Assembly (NCBI RefSeq): GCF_900601905.1
Contig: NZ_UWFA01000383.1
Coordinates: forward strand, 496,001 to 560,000
Direction: 5' to 3'
DNA from: Pseudomonas viridiflava
GTDB taxonomy: Bacteria > Pseudomonadota > Gammaproteobacteria > Pseudomonadales > Pseudomonadaceae
Length of the DNA stretch: 64,000 bases
Shown: positions 48,783-61,800 of the stretch, one piece after another
Layout: each line of letters begins with the position of its first letter
How positions within the stretch are numbered: position 1 is the first letter of the stretch
The notes under the pieces: model-generated
The model's input: the letters and a program-made list of their open reading frames with translations, nothing else
Database searches by the model: none
Told to the model about the DNA's origin: nothing
Made by a program: the position numbers and the translations under genes

Positions 48783-49769
48783 ATGGACTCCAGTCAACTG
48801 TTTACCTTTGAAGCGTTGCCCGGCGTTAGCGGCGACCTGCCGTTGCTGGTCCAGGCGCGCCACGAAGGCATTGATCTGCAGGATGCGCTCGCCGATTTGC
48901 GCGTGTTGAGCACCGAGCGCCTGGAAAAGTGCGGCGGCCTGTTGCTGCGTGGTTTCAACGTCGGCGGTGCCGAGCGCTTCAGAGAGTTCGCGGCAGGCTT
49001 TGGTCATCCGCTGCTCAAATACGAGTTCGGTTCAACGCCGCGCAGCAACGTGACCTCCGGGGTTTACACGTCCACCGAGTATCCGGCCCACCAACATATT
49101 CCGCTGCACAACGAGCAGGCCTACACCCGCGAATGGCCGATGAGAATCTGGTTTTATTGCGTGCAGGCCGCGCTGGTTGGCGGCGAAACCCCGGTGGCGG
49201 ACAGCCGCGAGGTCTATCGGCGCGTGCCGCAGGCTATTCGCGAGCGCTTCACCGAACGCGGCCTGATGTACGTGCGCAATTTCGGCAACGGTCTGGATGT
49301 TGCGTGGGAGCAAGTGTTCAACACTGATAACCAGCAGGAAGTCGAAGCCTACTGCCGTCAGCACAGTATCGAGTGCGAGTGGAAAGACGACGGCGAATTG
49401 CGCACGCGCCAGATCTGCCAGGCGGTGGCCCGTCATCCGCGCACTGCGCAGTGGGTCTGGTTCAACCAGGCGCACCTGTTTCACATCTCCAACCTGCCAC
49501 AGGAAGTACGGGAAAACCTGCTGGAGGTGGTAGACGAGGAGGATTTGCCGCGCAACGTGTACTACGGCGACGGCAGCCCCATTGAAGATTCGCTGCTTGA
49601 TGAAGTGCGCGCAGTGCTGGAGGAAACCAAAGTGGTTTTCCCGTGGTACAGCGGCGACGTTCTGATGCTCGATAACATGCTGGCTGCCCACGCCCGTTCG
49701 CCGTTCAGCGGACCGCGCAAAGTCGTGGTGGCCATGGCTGAAGGTCATCAAGCCAGCACGCTTCCCTGA
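48783..49769 (+). CDS. SyrP-like Fe(II)/2-oxoglutarate aspartyl beta-hydroxylase
   Basis: A 328-residue TauD/SyrP-family dioxygenase. PLHNEQAY supplies His109 and Glu111 of the iron site, MLAAHARSPF supplies the distal His (about 303), and SGPRKV supplies the Arg that binds 2-oxoglutarate. SyrP-type enzymes hydroxylate aspartate bound to an NRPS carrier. The next gene has an adenylation domain whose code reads Asp, so it probably makes beta-hydroxyaspartate, an iron ligand of siderophores. Start ATG 48783 was chosen over a TTG six codons upstream. Confidence 0.88.
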   Translation: MDSSQLFTFEALPGVSGDLPLLVQARHEGIDLQDALADLRVLSTERLEKCGGLLLRGFNVGGAERFREFAAGFGHPLLKYEFGSTPRSNVTSGVYTSTEYPAHQHIPLHNEQAYTREWPMRIWFYCVQAALVGGETPVADSREVYRRVPQAIRERFTERGLMYVRNFGNGLDVAWEQVFNTDNQQEVEAYCRQHSIECEWKDDGELRTRQICQAVARHPRTAQWVWFNQAHLFHISNLPQEVRENLLEVVDEEDLPRNVYYGDGSPIEDSLLDEVRAVLEETKVVFPWYSGDVLMLDNMLAAHARSPFSGPRKVVVAMAEGHQASTLP

Positions 49770-49779
49770 AGCGTTGATT

Positions 49780-49830
49780 ACCGCGTCAGCTTTTTAGCGC
49801 TTGAGACAGGCTGGCGCGGTTTTTTCTTTT
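49780..49830 (+). terminator. Strong intrinsic terminator before the NRPS gene
   Basis: ACCGCGTCAGC (49780-49790) pairs with GCTGGCGCGGT (49810-49820) over 11 pairs, one a G-U, followed by a T-rich tail (TTTTTCTTTT). It lies only 10 bases past the hydroxylase stop and 55 bases before the giant NRPS gene. I see no good promoter in the remaining gap, so the NRPS may depend on read-through. Confidence 0.85.
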
Positions 49831-49885
49831 TCCAGAACTACCCCGGCGGGCGGGCAACAGTCCGTCTTCCATAACAGGTGATGCC

Positions 49886-52800
49886 ATGAACGACCCCTAC
49901 GAAGCCGTCAACCTGGTTGAGGTGTTGCACAAGCGTGCCTGCCAGACACCTGAAAAGACCGCCCTGCGTTTCATTGCCGAAGACGTCGATCAACCGCTCA
50001 GTTACCGGGAGCTGGACGAGCGCGCACGAGCCCTGGCTGTACAGATGCGCCAGCATGCCGCTTCGGGAGCGCGGGCGGTGTTGTTGCTGCCGAGTGGTCC
50101 AGATTATGTCACCGCCTTTTTCGCTTGCCTGTACGCCAACATTATTGCCGTTCCGGCCTATCCGCCGGAATCGGTACGCCCACAGCATTTGATGCGCCTG
50201 CGCGCAATTCTCGACGATGCCGAGCCGAGCCTGGTACTGACCGATTCGACGCTGATCGAGGCGATGCGCCCGGCCTGCGAGCGTAGCAAGGGTGAATCGC
50301 CACTGCTGCTGGCGGTCGATCAGGTGCCGAGCGCGCTGGCCGTACAATGGCAACTACCGACGTTGCATGGCCAAGATATAGCCTTTCTGCAATACACCTC
50401 CGGCTCCACGTCGACTCCCAAGGGGGTACAGGTCACTCAGGGCAACCTGTTGGCCAATGAGCGGCTGATTCGCCACGGGCTGTCGATTAGCGATGACGAT
50501 GTGATGGTCAGCTGGCTGCCACTGTTCCATGACATGGGCCTGATTGGCGGCCTGCTGCAACCGATCTACAGCGGCATTCCCTGCGTATTGATGTCGCCCC
50601 GTTACTTTCTCGAAAGGCCGCAGCGCTGGCTCGAAGCGATCAGCAAGTACCGGGGGACCATCAGCGGTGGCCCTGACTTCGCCTATCGTCTGTGCTGCGA
50701 GCGACTCAAGGAGTCCGCACTCAAGGGCCTCGACCTGAGCTGCTGGCGACTGGCGTATTCCGGCTCCGAGCCGATCCGTCCCGACACGCTGGAACGCTTT
50801 GCCAGCCAGTTTGCCGTGGCCGGATTCGACAAAAACGCGTGGTTCGCCAGTTACGGCCTGGCGGAAGCCACGCTGTTCGTCAGTGGCAGCCGTCGTGGTC
50901 AAGGCATTGCCCAGATGGAGGTGGATACCCACGCGCTGGCCGAAAACCTCGGTCGCCCGGGCTCCGGCAGCCGTCTGGTCAGCTGTGGCTGGGCCCAGCC
51001 ACAGCATCCATTGATGCTGGTTGATCCGGTCAGCACTGAGCCGGTAGCCGAAGGCGGTGTCGGCGAAGTCTGGAGCTCTGGCCCGAGCGTGGCCAGCGGC
51101 TACTGGCGCAACCCACAAGCCACTGCCAAGAGCTTCATAGAGCGTGACGGCCGCGTCTGGCTGCGCACTGGCGACCTGGGGTTCATGCAGGGCGGTGAGT
51201 TGTTCATCACTGGTCGCCTGAAAGACATGATCATTATCCGTGGCCAGAATCTGTACCCGCAGGATCTCGAGCGCTGCGTCGAAGAAGAAGTGGACGTGGT
51301 GCGCAAGGGCCGTGTTTCGGCGTTCGCCATTGAACATGATGGCAATGAAGGGATCGGCATGGCTGCAGAAATTGGCCGTAGCGTGCGCAAGCTGGTGCCT
51401 GCCGAGGCGCTGATCAAGGCCATCAGTGAGGCCGTGGCAGAGCGTTTTCAGGAAGTTCCTGTGTTGATCGCTCTGCTTGAGCCGGGTGCCTTGCCCAAAA
51501 CCTCCAGCGGCAAACTGCAACGCTCAGCCTGCCGCCAGGGCCTGGCCGATGGCAGTGTCGCCAGCTATGCCATACAGCGTGCCGGGCAAATGCTCGACGA
51601 CGCGAAGCAGGACACTGCGCCGCTCAGTGCTGCCGAACAGTCCATGGCCGAGCTGTGGACGCAGGTGCTGGATGCGCCTGTGACGCAGCGTGACGCCAAC
51701 TTTTTTGCCTTGGGCGGTAACTCGATCAAGGCAGCACAACTGATGGCTCGACTGCGTGAACGCCAAGGTCACGCAGTCGAGTTGCGCCTGCTGTTCGAGG
51801 CGCCGCAACTGGATGCTTTCGTCGCCGCGCTGGGCAGCCAGCCTCAGCACTCGGTCGCTCCCGTCGTGTTGCTCGACCGTCAGGGCCTGTTACTGCCATC
51901 TGCTGCCCAGCAACGTTTGTGGTTCCTGTGGAAGCTCGAGCCGCACAGCGCGGTGTACAACATTGGCGGCCGTTTGCGGCTGCGTGGTCTGCTCAATCTG
52001 ACCGTTTTGCAGGAGGCTTTCGCGGCCTTGTTGCAACGCCATGAAGTGCTGCGCAGCCGTTTTATCGAGTCTGAAGACGGCGAAGTAACGCTGCAGTTTT
52101 CCACTCCCGGTGCGGTCCCGCTCAGCGAGGTCAACCTCGGTTCCCTGGCCGCAGCCGAGCGTGAAATCGAAACCCGTGCCGATGCCGAGCGCTTTATCGC
52201 TGAGCCGTTCGATCTGGCCGGCGGCCCGTTGCTGCGTCTGCGTGTGCAGCAGCTGGACACTGACCGGCACCAGCTGTTGCTGTGTGTGCATCACATCGTT
52301 GCCGATGGCTGGTCGCTGAACCTGCTGCTCGGGGAGTTTGCCGAGCTGTACAGTGCGCGACTGCAAGGTCGTGTAGCCGCTCTCGCGCCCTTGTCACGCC
52401 AATACCTGGACGTTGCCGAGGCCCAGCGCCAGCAACTGCAAGCGGGTGAGGGCGAGCGTCAGTTGCACTGGTGGAAAGAGCGTCTTGGCACCCGGCATGT
52501 GCCGCTGGAGCTGCCTTACGCGCTGCCTTACCAACCACAGCAAAGCCGACGTGCAGCCTTTATAGACGACAAGCTGGGCGCTGAGCTGAGCGCGCAACTC
52601 GGCCAGTTGGCACTGCGCCATGGGGTCACCCTGGCGATGCTGTTGCTGGCGGCGTTCAATCTGCTGCTACAGCGCTACAGCGCAACCCACGACTTGCGTG
52701 TGGGCCTGACCCAGGCGGGACGCGAAAGTCTGGACAGCGAAGCGTTGGTAGGTTTCTTCGTTAATTTGCTGGTTCTGCGTTGCGAGCTGCCTGCCGGTCT

Positions 52801-55800
52801 TACCCTGGCAGACTTGCTGCACCAGGTGCGCGACAACGTGCTACAGGCGCAGGCGCATCAGTCTTTGCCGTTCGAACAATTGGTGGAAGCCTTGCACCCG
52901 GAGCGGGGGCACGGCCGTCATCCGCTGTGCCAGGTGGCCTTCGATTATCAGTGGCAAACTCGTGCCACCGACAACCTCAGCGGCTTGCAGGTCGAGGCGC
53001 TGGAGCAGATCGACCTGCAAACGCCATTCGATCTGGTGTTGCGCGTGCGTGAAAGCCAGGACGGCCTGCGTCTGAGCTTTTGCTATGCCAGCGAGTGCTA
53101 TGCCGCTGCTGGCATGCACCGTCTGGCGGGTAGCTTCCGGCAACTGCTGCACACCTTGTTGCAACAGCCTGCTGATCAACCACTGCAGGCCTCAGCCTGG
53201 CTACCCGAAAGCGAATGGCGTGACACCGCCGACTGGCCAGTGCAGGCCTTTACGCCGCTGAGTGAGAAGATTGCCGTGCAGTGTCTGGCGCTGGGCGACC
53301 GCCCAGCCCTGATTGACCCGCTGCATCAGCTCAGCTTTACCCAGTTGGAAACGCGTTCCAACGCACTGGCGAATCACCTCATCGCCCAAGGCATTGGCCC
53401 CGAAGTACGAGTCGGTGTGGCCCTGCCGCGTGGCGTGGAAATCCCTCTGGCCCTGCTGGCGATCATGAAAGCCGGTGGCGCCTATGTACCGCTGGATATC
53501 GATCACCCGCGTGAGCGTCTGGCGTGGTTGATGCAGGACGCCGGTATTCACTGGGTACTGACCCACAGCCGCCTGCGCGACCGGTTGCCTCTGCCGGACG
53601 GTGCGCTGAGTCTGGAGCTTGACCAACTGGACCTGAGTCGCGAATCGACCCAGCGCCCGGCAGTGACCGTCGATGCGCAACACCTCGCGTACCTGATCTA
53701 CACCTCGGGTTCGACTGGCCAGCCCAAAGGGGTGGCGGTCGCCCACGGTGAAATCGCCATGCATTGCCAGGCGATTGGTCAGCGTTATGCGATGAGCGCT
53801 GCCGACCGTGAGCTGATCTTCATGTCCTTTGCGTTCGACGGGGCGCACGAGCGCTGGCTGACGGCGCTGTCGCACGGGGCCAGTGTGCTGATTCGCGGTG
53901 ACGAGCTGTGGACCGCCGAGCAAACCCTGAATCAACTGCGTGAACATTCGGTCAGCGTGGCGGCATTCCCGCCGGCTTACCTGTTGCAGTTGGCCGAGCA
54001 GGCCGCGCAGCACGGTCCTGTGCCAAGCATGCGGATCTACTGCTTTGGCGGCGACGCCGTGCCCGAAGCCAGTTTCGAACTGGCCCGGCGACACCTCAAG
54101 GCCGAACATCTGATCAACGGTTACGGACCGACCGAAACCGTGGTCACGCCTCTCTTGTGGAAGGCCGACGACAGCGCCCAGTGCGGTGCGGCGTATGCGC
54201 CGATTGGCGAAGTGGTCGGCGCGCGTCGCCTGTACGTGCTTGATGACCAGTTGCAGCCTCTGCCACGTGGCGTCGCGGGTGAGCTGTACATCGGCGGTGA
54301 AGGCCTGGCGCGGGGTTATCACCAGCGTCCGGCAATGACCGCCGAGCGTTTCATTGCTGATCCGTTCAGCGCTGCTGGCGGCCGTCTGTACCGTACCGGT
54401 GACCGGGTTCGCCTGCGTGAAGACAACGCCATGGACTATCTGGGGCGTGTCGACCAGCAGGTCAAGATTCGTGGCTTCCGGATCGAACCGGGGGAAATAG
54501 AAGCGCGTCTGCAAGCGTTGCCGGGCGTTCATGCGGCGGCGGTATGCGCCCGTGAGTCGGCACAAGGTCTGCAACTGGTAGGCTACGTGGTTGCCGTCGG
54601 CGGTCAGCTATTGAGCACCGACGGCTTGAAAGCTGCACTGCGCGATCAGGTGCCGGACTACATGGTGCCTGCGCACATTTTGCTGCTCGATAGTTTGCCG
54701 CTGAACATCAACGGAAAGCTGGACCGCAACGCGCTGCCCGAGCCGCAAGGGCAGGGTGCCGAATTTGTTGCACCACTGGACGGCCTCGAAAGCCAGGTCG
54801 CGGCGATCTGGAGTGAAGTGCTCGGCGTGGCGCGTGTGGGTCGTCAGGATGATTTCTTTGATCTGGGCGGGCACTCACTGCTGGCGACTCAGGTGGTTTC
54901 GCGAATCAAGCGTGACCTGGGCCTGGAATGCCTTCTGCGTACCCTGTTCGAATGCTCACGGTTGAGCGATTTTGCGGTGCGCCTGGCTGCCTGTGACGTC
55001 CCGGCCAGCACTCACTCAGTGCTACGGGCCTTGCCGCGCAATGGCACGATGCCGCTGTCGGCCGCCCAGAGCCGCTTGTGGTTCTTCTGGCAGATGGAAC
55101 CGCACAGCGCGGCCTACAACGTGCCCGGTGCGTTGCGTTTGCGCGGTGCGCTGGACCTTGCCGCGCTGCGTCGCGCTTTCGATGCGCTGGTACAACGCCA
55201 CGAAACCCTGCGGACTCGTTTCGACGAAATCGACGGCCACCCATTCCAGGTCATCGAGGCCGCGCAACCATTGCCTCTGGTCGAACACGACCTGTCTGGC
55301 GTCGTTGATACTGAACAGCAAGCACGACAGTTGGCAGTAACCGAAGCGCTGCAACCTTTCGATTTACGCCAGGGACCGTTGCTGCGTCTAAGCCTGATTC
55401 GTTTGGGCGACGACCACCACGTGCTGCTGTTGACCCTGCACCACATGGTCTCCGATGGTTGGTCGATCCGGGTACTGATCAACGAATTCAGTGAGCTTTA
55501 TGGCGCATACACGGCGCAGCGCGAACCGGTTCTGGCTCCGCTGTCGGTGCAATACGCTGACTATGCCCAGTGGCAACGCGAGCTGTTGGCCAGCGCCGAG
55601 GGCGCCCGGCAGCTTGCCTGGTGGAAGGACCGTCTGGGCACCGACCAGAGCGTGCTCGACCTGGCGACTGATCGTCCGCGTCCTGCCGTGCAAAGCTACC
55701 GTGGCGCGAGCCTGGGCTTCGAACTGGACGGCGAGCTTGGTACTCGCCTCAAGGCGTTGGCCAAAGCGCATGACGTGACGTTGTTCATGCTGCTGCTGGC

Positions 55801-58800
55801 CGCTTACGGTGTCTTGCTGAGGGGCTACAGCGGTCAGCATGATCTGCGTATTGCGGTGCCGGTGGCCAGTCGGCAGCAGATGGAAACCGAGGGCCTTATC
55901 GGCTTCTTCGTCAACACTCAGGTCATGCCGTGCCACATAGACGATTCAGCCAGCTTTGCTGCACTGCTCGCTGAAACCCGGCAGCTGGCACTCGGCGCCC
56001 AGGCCAATCAGGACTTGCCGTTCGAACAACTGGTAGAAGCCTTACAGCCCGAGCGTAGCCTGGCGCATAACCCGTTGGTGCAGGTGAAATTCAATTTCGG
56101 CTTTGATGTCAGCGTGCTGCCGAACGCTGGCGACCTGCGGCTTGAGCTGTTCAGTGAAGAGCAATACGGCGCACGGTTCGACCTCGCGCTGGACATGGCC
56201 GAAGGGCAGGACAATGTGCTGCGTGGCAGCTTTGTCTACGCCAGCGATTTGTTTGATGCGCCGAGCGTGTCGGCCATCGCGCAGACCTTTCGCCAGTTGC
56301 TCGCCCGTCTGTGCGAGGCCCCGGCGCGTCCGTTGTCCGAACTGCCGCTGGCGGCACCGGGCGAGGCTGCAGAGTTGCGCGGCGAACGGCAGCAATGGCC
56401 ATTGCGCAATGTGCTGGCCGGGTTCGCCGCTCAGGTCGTGGCACGGCCTGATGCGATTGCCGTCCAGGCTTGGGACGGTCAGTTGAGTTATGCCCAGCTG
56501 GATGCCGCAACCAATCGGCTGGCGCACCGTTTGCAGGCCGCTGGCGTGCAACCCGGCGACCGCGTTGCACTGTGTCAGGCGCGTAGCAGCCGGTGGTTGT
56601 TGATGCTGCTGGGCGTGATGAAAGCAGGGGCAACCTATGTACCACTCGACCCGGCGTTGCCGCTGGCGCGCCTGCAACGTCTGGTGGTCGAGAGCGACGC
56701 ACGTTGTGTATTGCTCGGTGATCCCGCGTGGTTGACCTGCTTTGGTGATGCGGCGCTGTTGGTCGACTTTGGCAGCGAGGACGGTTTCTCCGACGCCGCG
56801 TTGTCACTGCCGGTGGACGTTGCTCACGCGGCGTATGTGATTTTCACCTCCGGTTCGACCGGGCAACCCAAAGGCGTGGTGGTCAGCCACGGCGCACTGG
56901 CCAACTACGTTCAAGGCATTCAGTCACGACTGGGCCTGCAGGCGGGGCAGGGCATGGCGATGGTCTCATCGGTGGCCGCCGACCTGGGCAACACCACATT
57001 GTTCGGGGCGCTGTGCTCCGGTGGCCGCCTGTGTCTGGCGAGCCAGGATGATGTGGCCGATGCCGAATGTTTTGCCGCCTTCATGCAGCAGCATGCAGTC
57101 GATGTGCTGAAAATTGTTCCCGGTCATCTCAGCGGCCTGCTCGCCGCACTGCCCGAAGCCCGGCTGCTGCCGCGTCAACTGCTGGTGGTGGGCGGCGAAG
57201 CCTGCGACCGCAGCCTGCTGCAACAGGTGCGCGAACTGGCACCGGCTTGCCGCATCGTCAACCACTATGGCCCGAGCGAAGCGACAGTCGGTGTGCTGAC
57301 CCATGAGCTGCTGCAGGATGCCGAACTGCCGTTGGGCGCGCTGGCAATCGGTCGGCCATTGCCCAACTGCCACGTGCGGATTGTGGACGAGTACCGCAAC
57401 CCGTTGCCGATTGGCGTGCCGGGTGAACTGTTGATCGCAGGTGTCGGGCTGGCTGATGGCTACCTGAGCCAGCCAGAGTTGAGCGCCGAGTATTTTGTGT
57501 ACATCGACGGCGAGCGTCTGTACCGCAGCGGTGACCGCGTGCGCCTGCGGCATGACGGCCTGATCGAGTTCCTCGGACGTCTCGATGAGCAGGTCAAGAT
57601 TCGCGGTTACCGGGTAGAGCTGGGGGAAATTACCCAAGCCCTCAAAGCGCTGCCCGGCGTCAGTGCCGCGCTGGTACTGGCCGAGCGCGAAGCCCAGGGG
57701 CCATTGCGCCTGTTGGCATGGTGCGTCAGCAGTGCTGGCAACGCCGAAAGTCTGCGTCAGGCCCTGGCGGAGCAAGTCCCCGAATACATGCTGCCTGCAC
57801 AGTTGATGCTGCTGCCCAGCATTCCATTGACTGCCAACGGCAAGGTTGATCGCCAGGCGCTGCCTCGTGGCCCTGTGGTTGAGGCTGGCAGTGCACCGCA
57901 AACGGCGATGAGCGAACTGGAAAGCCAGTTGGCCGTCATCTGGCAGGCCGTGCTGAAAGTTGAAACGGTGCGTGCCGAAGACAACTTCTTCGAACTGGGT
58001 GGCGACTCGATTCTCAGCCTGCAAATCATCTCGCGCATCCGCAAGCTGGGTTACAAACTCAGCCCCAAACAGCTCTTTGAGCGTCAGAGTGTGCGCCAAC
58101 TGGCGCAGTGGCTGGAAAGTCGCGGCCCGGCCAAGCCGGTGGCGACGGCCGCCGCCGCTGCGGTGGCCGCCAGTGGCGAGTTGCCGTTGGCGCCGGTGCA
58201 GGCGCGGTTCTTCGAGCGGGTCCGGAGTGATCAGCGCAACCACTGGAACCAGGCGATTTTGCTGCAACCCAAGTCACCGCTGGATCTGGACACCCTGACG
58301 CGTGCGCTGCATTGGTTGCTCGGTCAGCACGACAGCCTGCGCTTGCGCTTCGACAGCCGCACCCAGCCTGTGCGGCAGGTCTATGCCGAGCCGGGTTTGC
58401 TGGACATGACGCTGCTGTGGCGTCGCCGTGCCGGTGATGAGCAGACCCTGGAACGCCTGTGTGACGAGGCGCAACGCAGCCTTGACCTGAACGCAGGTCC
58501 GTTGCTGCGAGCGATGCATGTCAACCTGGAAGATGGCAGCGAGCGCCTGTTACTGGTCATTCATCACCTGGCGGTGGACGGCGTGTCGTGGCGGGTGCTG
58601 CTGGAAGACCTCGAAAGCGCCTACCGTCAGCTATTGACGGGCAAGGCTGTGGCGCCACTGGTTAAAAGTGACAGCTATCAGGCCTGGGCCCAGCGCCAGC
58701 ATGCCTTCGCCAACAGCGCCGGGTTGCAAGCCGAACTGGGTTATTGGCAGACGCAGTTGCAAGATGCCCCGGCGTTGCCGCAGTCGCGCAGTGATGCCCG

Positions 58801-61800
58801 CACCACGTGGCGCGAAGCCGCACAATCAGGCTTCAGCCTGGACAGCGAAGCGACCCGGCAGCTGCTTGGCCCCGCTCAGCAGGCTTACCGCACCCAGATC
58901 AACGACCTGTTACTCGCCGCACTGGCCCGTGCGCTGTGCAGTTGGAGCGGTGCCGAACAGGCGCTAATCGAACTGGAGGGTCACGGCCGCGATGCTTTTG
59001 ATCAGGATGTGCCACTGGACCTGAGCCGCAGCGTGGGCTGGTTCACCAGTCTTTACCCTGTGCGCCTGAGCCCTCAAGGCGATGCCGGTGCTTCGTTGAA
59101 AGCCATCAAAGAGCAGCTGCGTGGCGTGCCGCGTGCCGGTATCGGCTACGGCGTGCTGCGCTACCTCAGCCCAATGGGTGCGCAGTTACAAGAGCTGCCG
59201 CCAGCACGAGTAACCTTCAATTATCTGGGGCAGTTCGACCAGCAGTTCGCTGATTCGGCATTCCTTCCGGCCAGAGAGTCGGTCGGCCGCAGCCATGCCC
59301 TTGACGCGCAACTGGGCAACTGGCTGGTGTTCAACGGCAAGGTCCTTGGCGGCTGCCTGCAACTGGAATTGCATTACAGTCGCGAGATGTTCGACGCTGC
59401 ATTGATTGATCAATTGATGAGCGCGCTGCAGGCCGAGCTTCAGGATGTGTTGCAGCACTGTCTGCACGCCGCTGCGGCGGTAACCCCAAGCGACCTGCCA
59501 CTGGCGGGCCTTGATCAGGCCACGCTGGACAGTTTGCCAGTAGACGCCAGCAACCTCGAAGACCTGTATCCGCTGGCTCCGATGCAGCAGGGCATGCTGT
59601 TCCACGCACTTGATGTGCCAGGCTCGGCGCTTTACGTCAACCAGCTGCGCGTGGACCTGGACAACCTCGACGAAGCCGGTTTTGTGGCTGCCTGGCAGCA
59701 GGTGCTGATGCGCCATGCCACGCTGCGCAGCGGCTTCCTGGCTGAAGACCTTGAGGTGCCGTTGCAGTTCGTATTGCGCCACGCCGAACTGCCGGTGGAG
59801 CATTTCGACTGGCGCGAGCGCAGCACGGACCGGGCATCGCTCGACGCATTGGCTGACAGTCAGCGCCAACGCGGTTTCGACCTGACGCGTCCGCCTTTGC
59901 AGCGTTTGGCACTGGTTCGCCTCGGTGAGCGGCGCTTCCACTTGCTGTGGACCTGTCATCACCTGTTGCTGGACGGCTGGAGCAGTGCACGTTTGATCGG
60001 TGAAGTGCTGGCCGCTTATCAGGGCAGCAGCCTGCCGCTGGTGGCGGGCCGTTACCGTGATTACATCGCCTGGTTGCAGGTTCAGGATGCCAGCCTCGGT
60101 GAGCGCTTCTGGCGTCAGCGTCTGGCGGGTTTCGACGAGCCGACGCTGTTGGCGACTGCCTGCGCGGGCAGCTATGTGGTTGAGCCGACGCGCGAGGTGC
60201 GCAGCCAGTTCGATGCTGCCGCCAGCCAGCGTTTGCAGCAGTTTGCCCAGCAACAGCGCGTGACCCTCAATACGCTGTTGCAAGGCGCGTGGCTGTTGCT
60301 GCTGCAACGCTACAGCGGTCAGTCGCGTGTAGCGTTCGGGGCCACAGTGGCCGGGCGCCCGGGCAACTTGCCGGGTGCCGAGGACATGCTCGGGCTGTTC
60401 ATCAATACCCTGCCCATCGTTCAGCAACCACAGGCCGCACAGGCGCTGGGTGACTGGCTGCGTGAGTTGCAGGCCTGCAACCTGGAAGTGCGCGAGTTCG
60501 AACACAGCCCGCTGTACGACATCCAGCGCTGGGCCGGGCGCGGTGGTCAGGCGTTGTTCGACAGCATCCTGGTGTTCGAGAACTTCCCGATGGATGCGGC
60601 ACTGACGCAGTCGGCGGCAGGTAAAGACGGCCTGCGTATCCTCGGTCACCAACCGGTGGACTCCACCAACTACGCGCTGACCCTGGTCGCCAGTGCAGGT
60701 GAGTGCCTGGAGGTGCGTTACGGCTATCGTTCCGAGCGCTTCTGCGCCAGCCAGGTCGAGCGGCTGCGCGAACATTTCGAGTGCCTGTTGCTGGGCTTCT
60801 GTGACAGTGCCGATAAAGCATTGGTGCATGTGCCGATGCTGGCTGCGTCTGAGCGCGAACAGTTGCTGCACGGCTGGAACGACACTGCCGCGGACTTCCC
60901 TGATCAGGTGCAACTGCAAAACCTGATCGAGCAGCAAGTCGCCGCCACGCCGGACGCGCTGGCCGTACAGTTCGGCATTCAGCAATTGAGCTACGGCGAA
61001 CTCAACGCCCGCGCCAACCAGCTGGCTCGCTGGCTGCGCGAACAGGGTGTGGGCCCGGACGTGCTGGTCGGCGTCTGCGCAGAGCGTTCGCTGGAACTGG
61101 TGTTGGCTCTGCTGGCCATCGTCAAGGCCGGTGGCGCTTATGTGCCAATGGATCCGGACTACCCGCGTGAGCGTCTGGAACACATGCTCGGCGACAGCGG
61201 CGTGCAACTGTTGCTGACCCAGCAGCATCTGCTTGAGCAACTGCCCGCCAGTTCCGCGCAGACTTTCTGCCTGGACAGCCAGTGGTCTGAGGTGCAGGCG
61301 CTGGACGCCAGTGATCTGCCCACCCTGGGCAGCCCGCAGAACCTGGCGTATCTGATTTACACCTCTGGCTCCACCGGCAAGCCCAAGGGCGCAGGCAATA
61401 GCCATGCGGCGCTGATCAACCGTTTGCACTGGATGCAGAAGGCTTATCAGCTGAATCACACCGACCGCATCCTGCAAAAGACCCCGTTCAGTTTCGACGT
61501 GTCGGTCTGGGAATTCTTCTGGCCGTTGCTGACCGGTGCCGCGCTGGTGGTGGCAGAGCCTGGCGCACACCGCGATCCATTGGAACTGCGTCGGGTGATC
61601 AACGAAGGTCAGGTCAGCGTGCTGCACTTTGTGCCGTCGATGCTGCAAGCCTTTGTCATCTCCGGCGAACTGGAACACTGCCCTTCGCTGAAACAGGTGA
61701 TGTGCAGCGGCGAAGCGCTGCCTTACGAGCTGCAACAGCAGTTCCGCCAGCGTCACAGCGCACAACTGCACAACCTTTATGGCCCGACCGAAGCGGCCAT

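Noticed and set aside
49831..49885. An iron-starvation promoter directly before the NRPS
   Set aside because: TACCC...CGT is present, but the spacing is 19 bases rather than 16, so it does not fit the motif.
53201..54574. A 457-residue minus-strand open frame
   Set aside because: It lies opposite the first adenylation domain of the NRPS and shows no recognisable motif.
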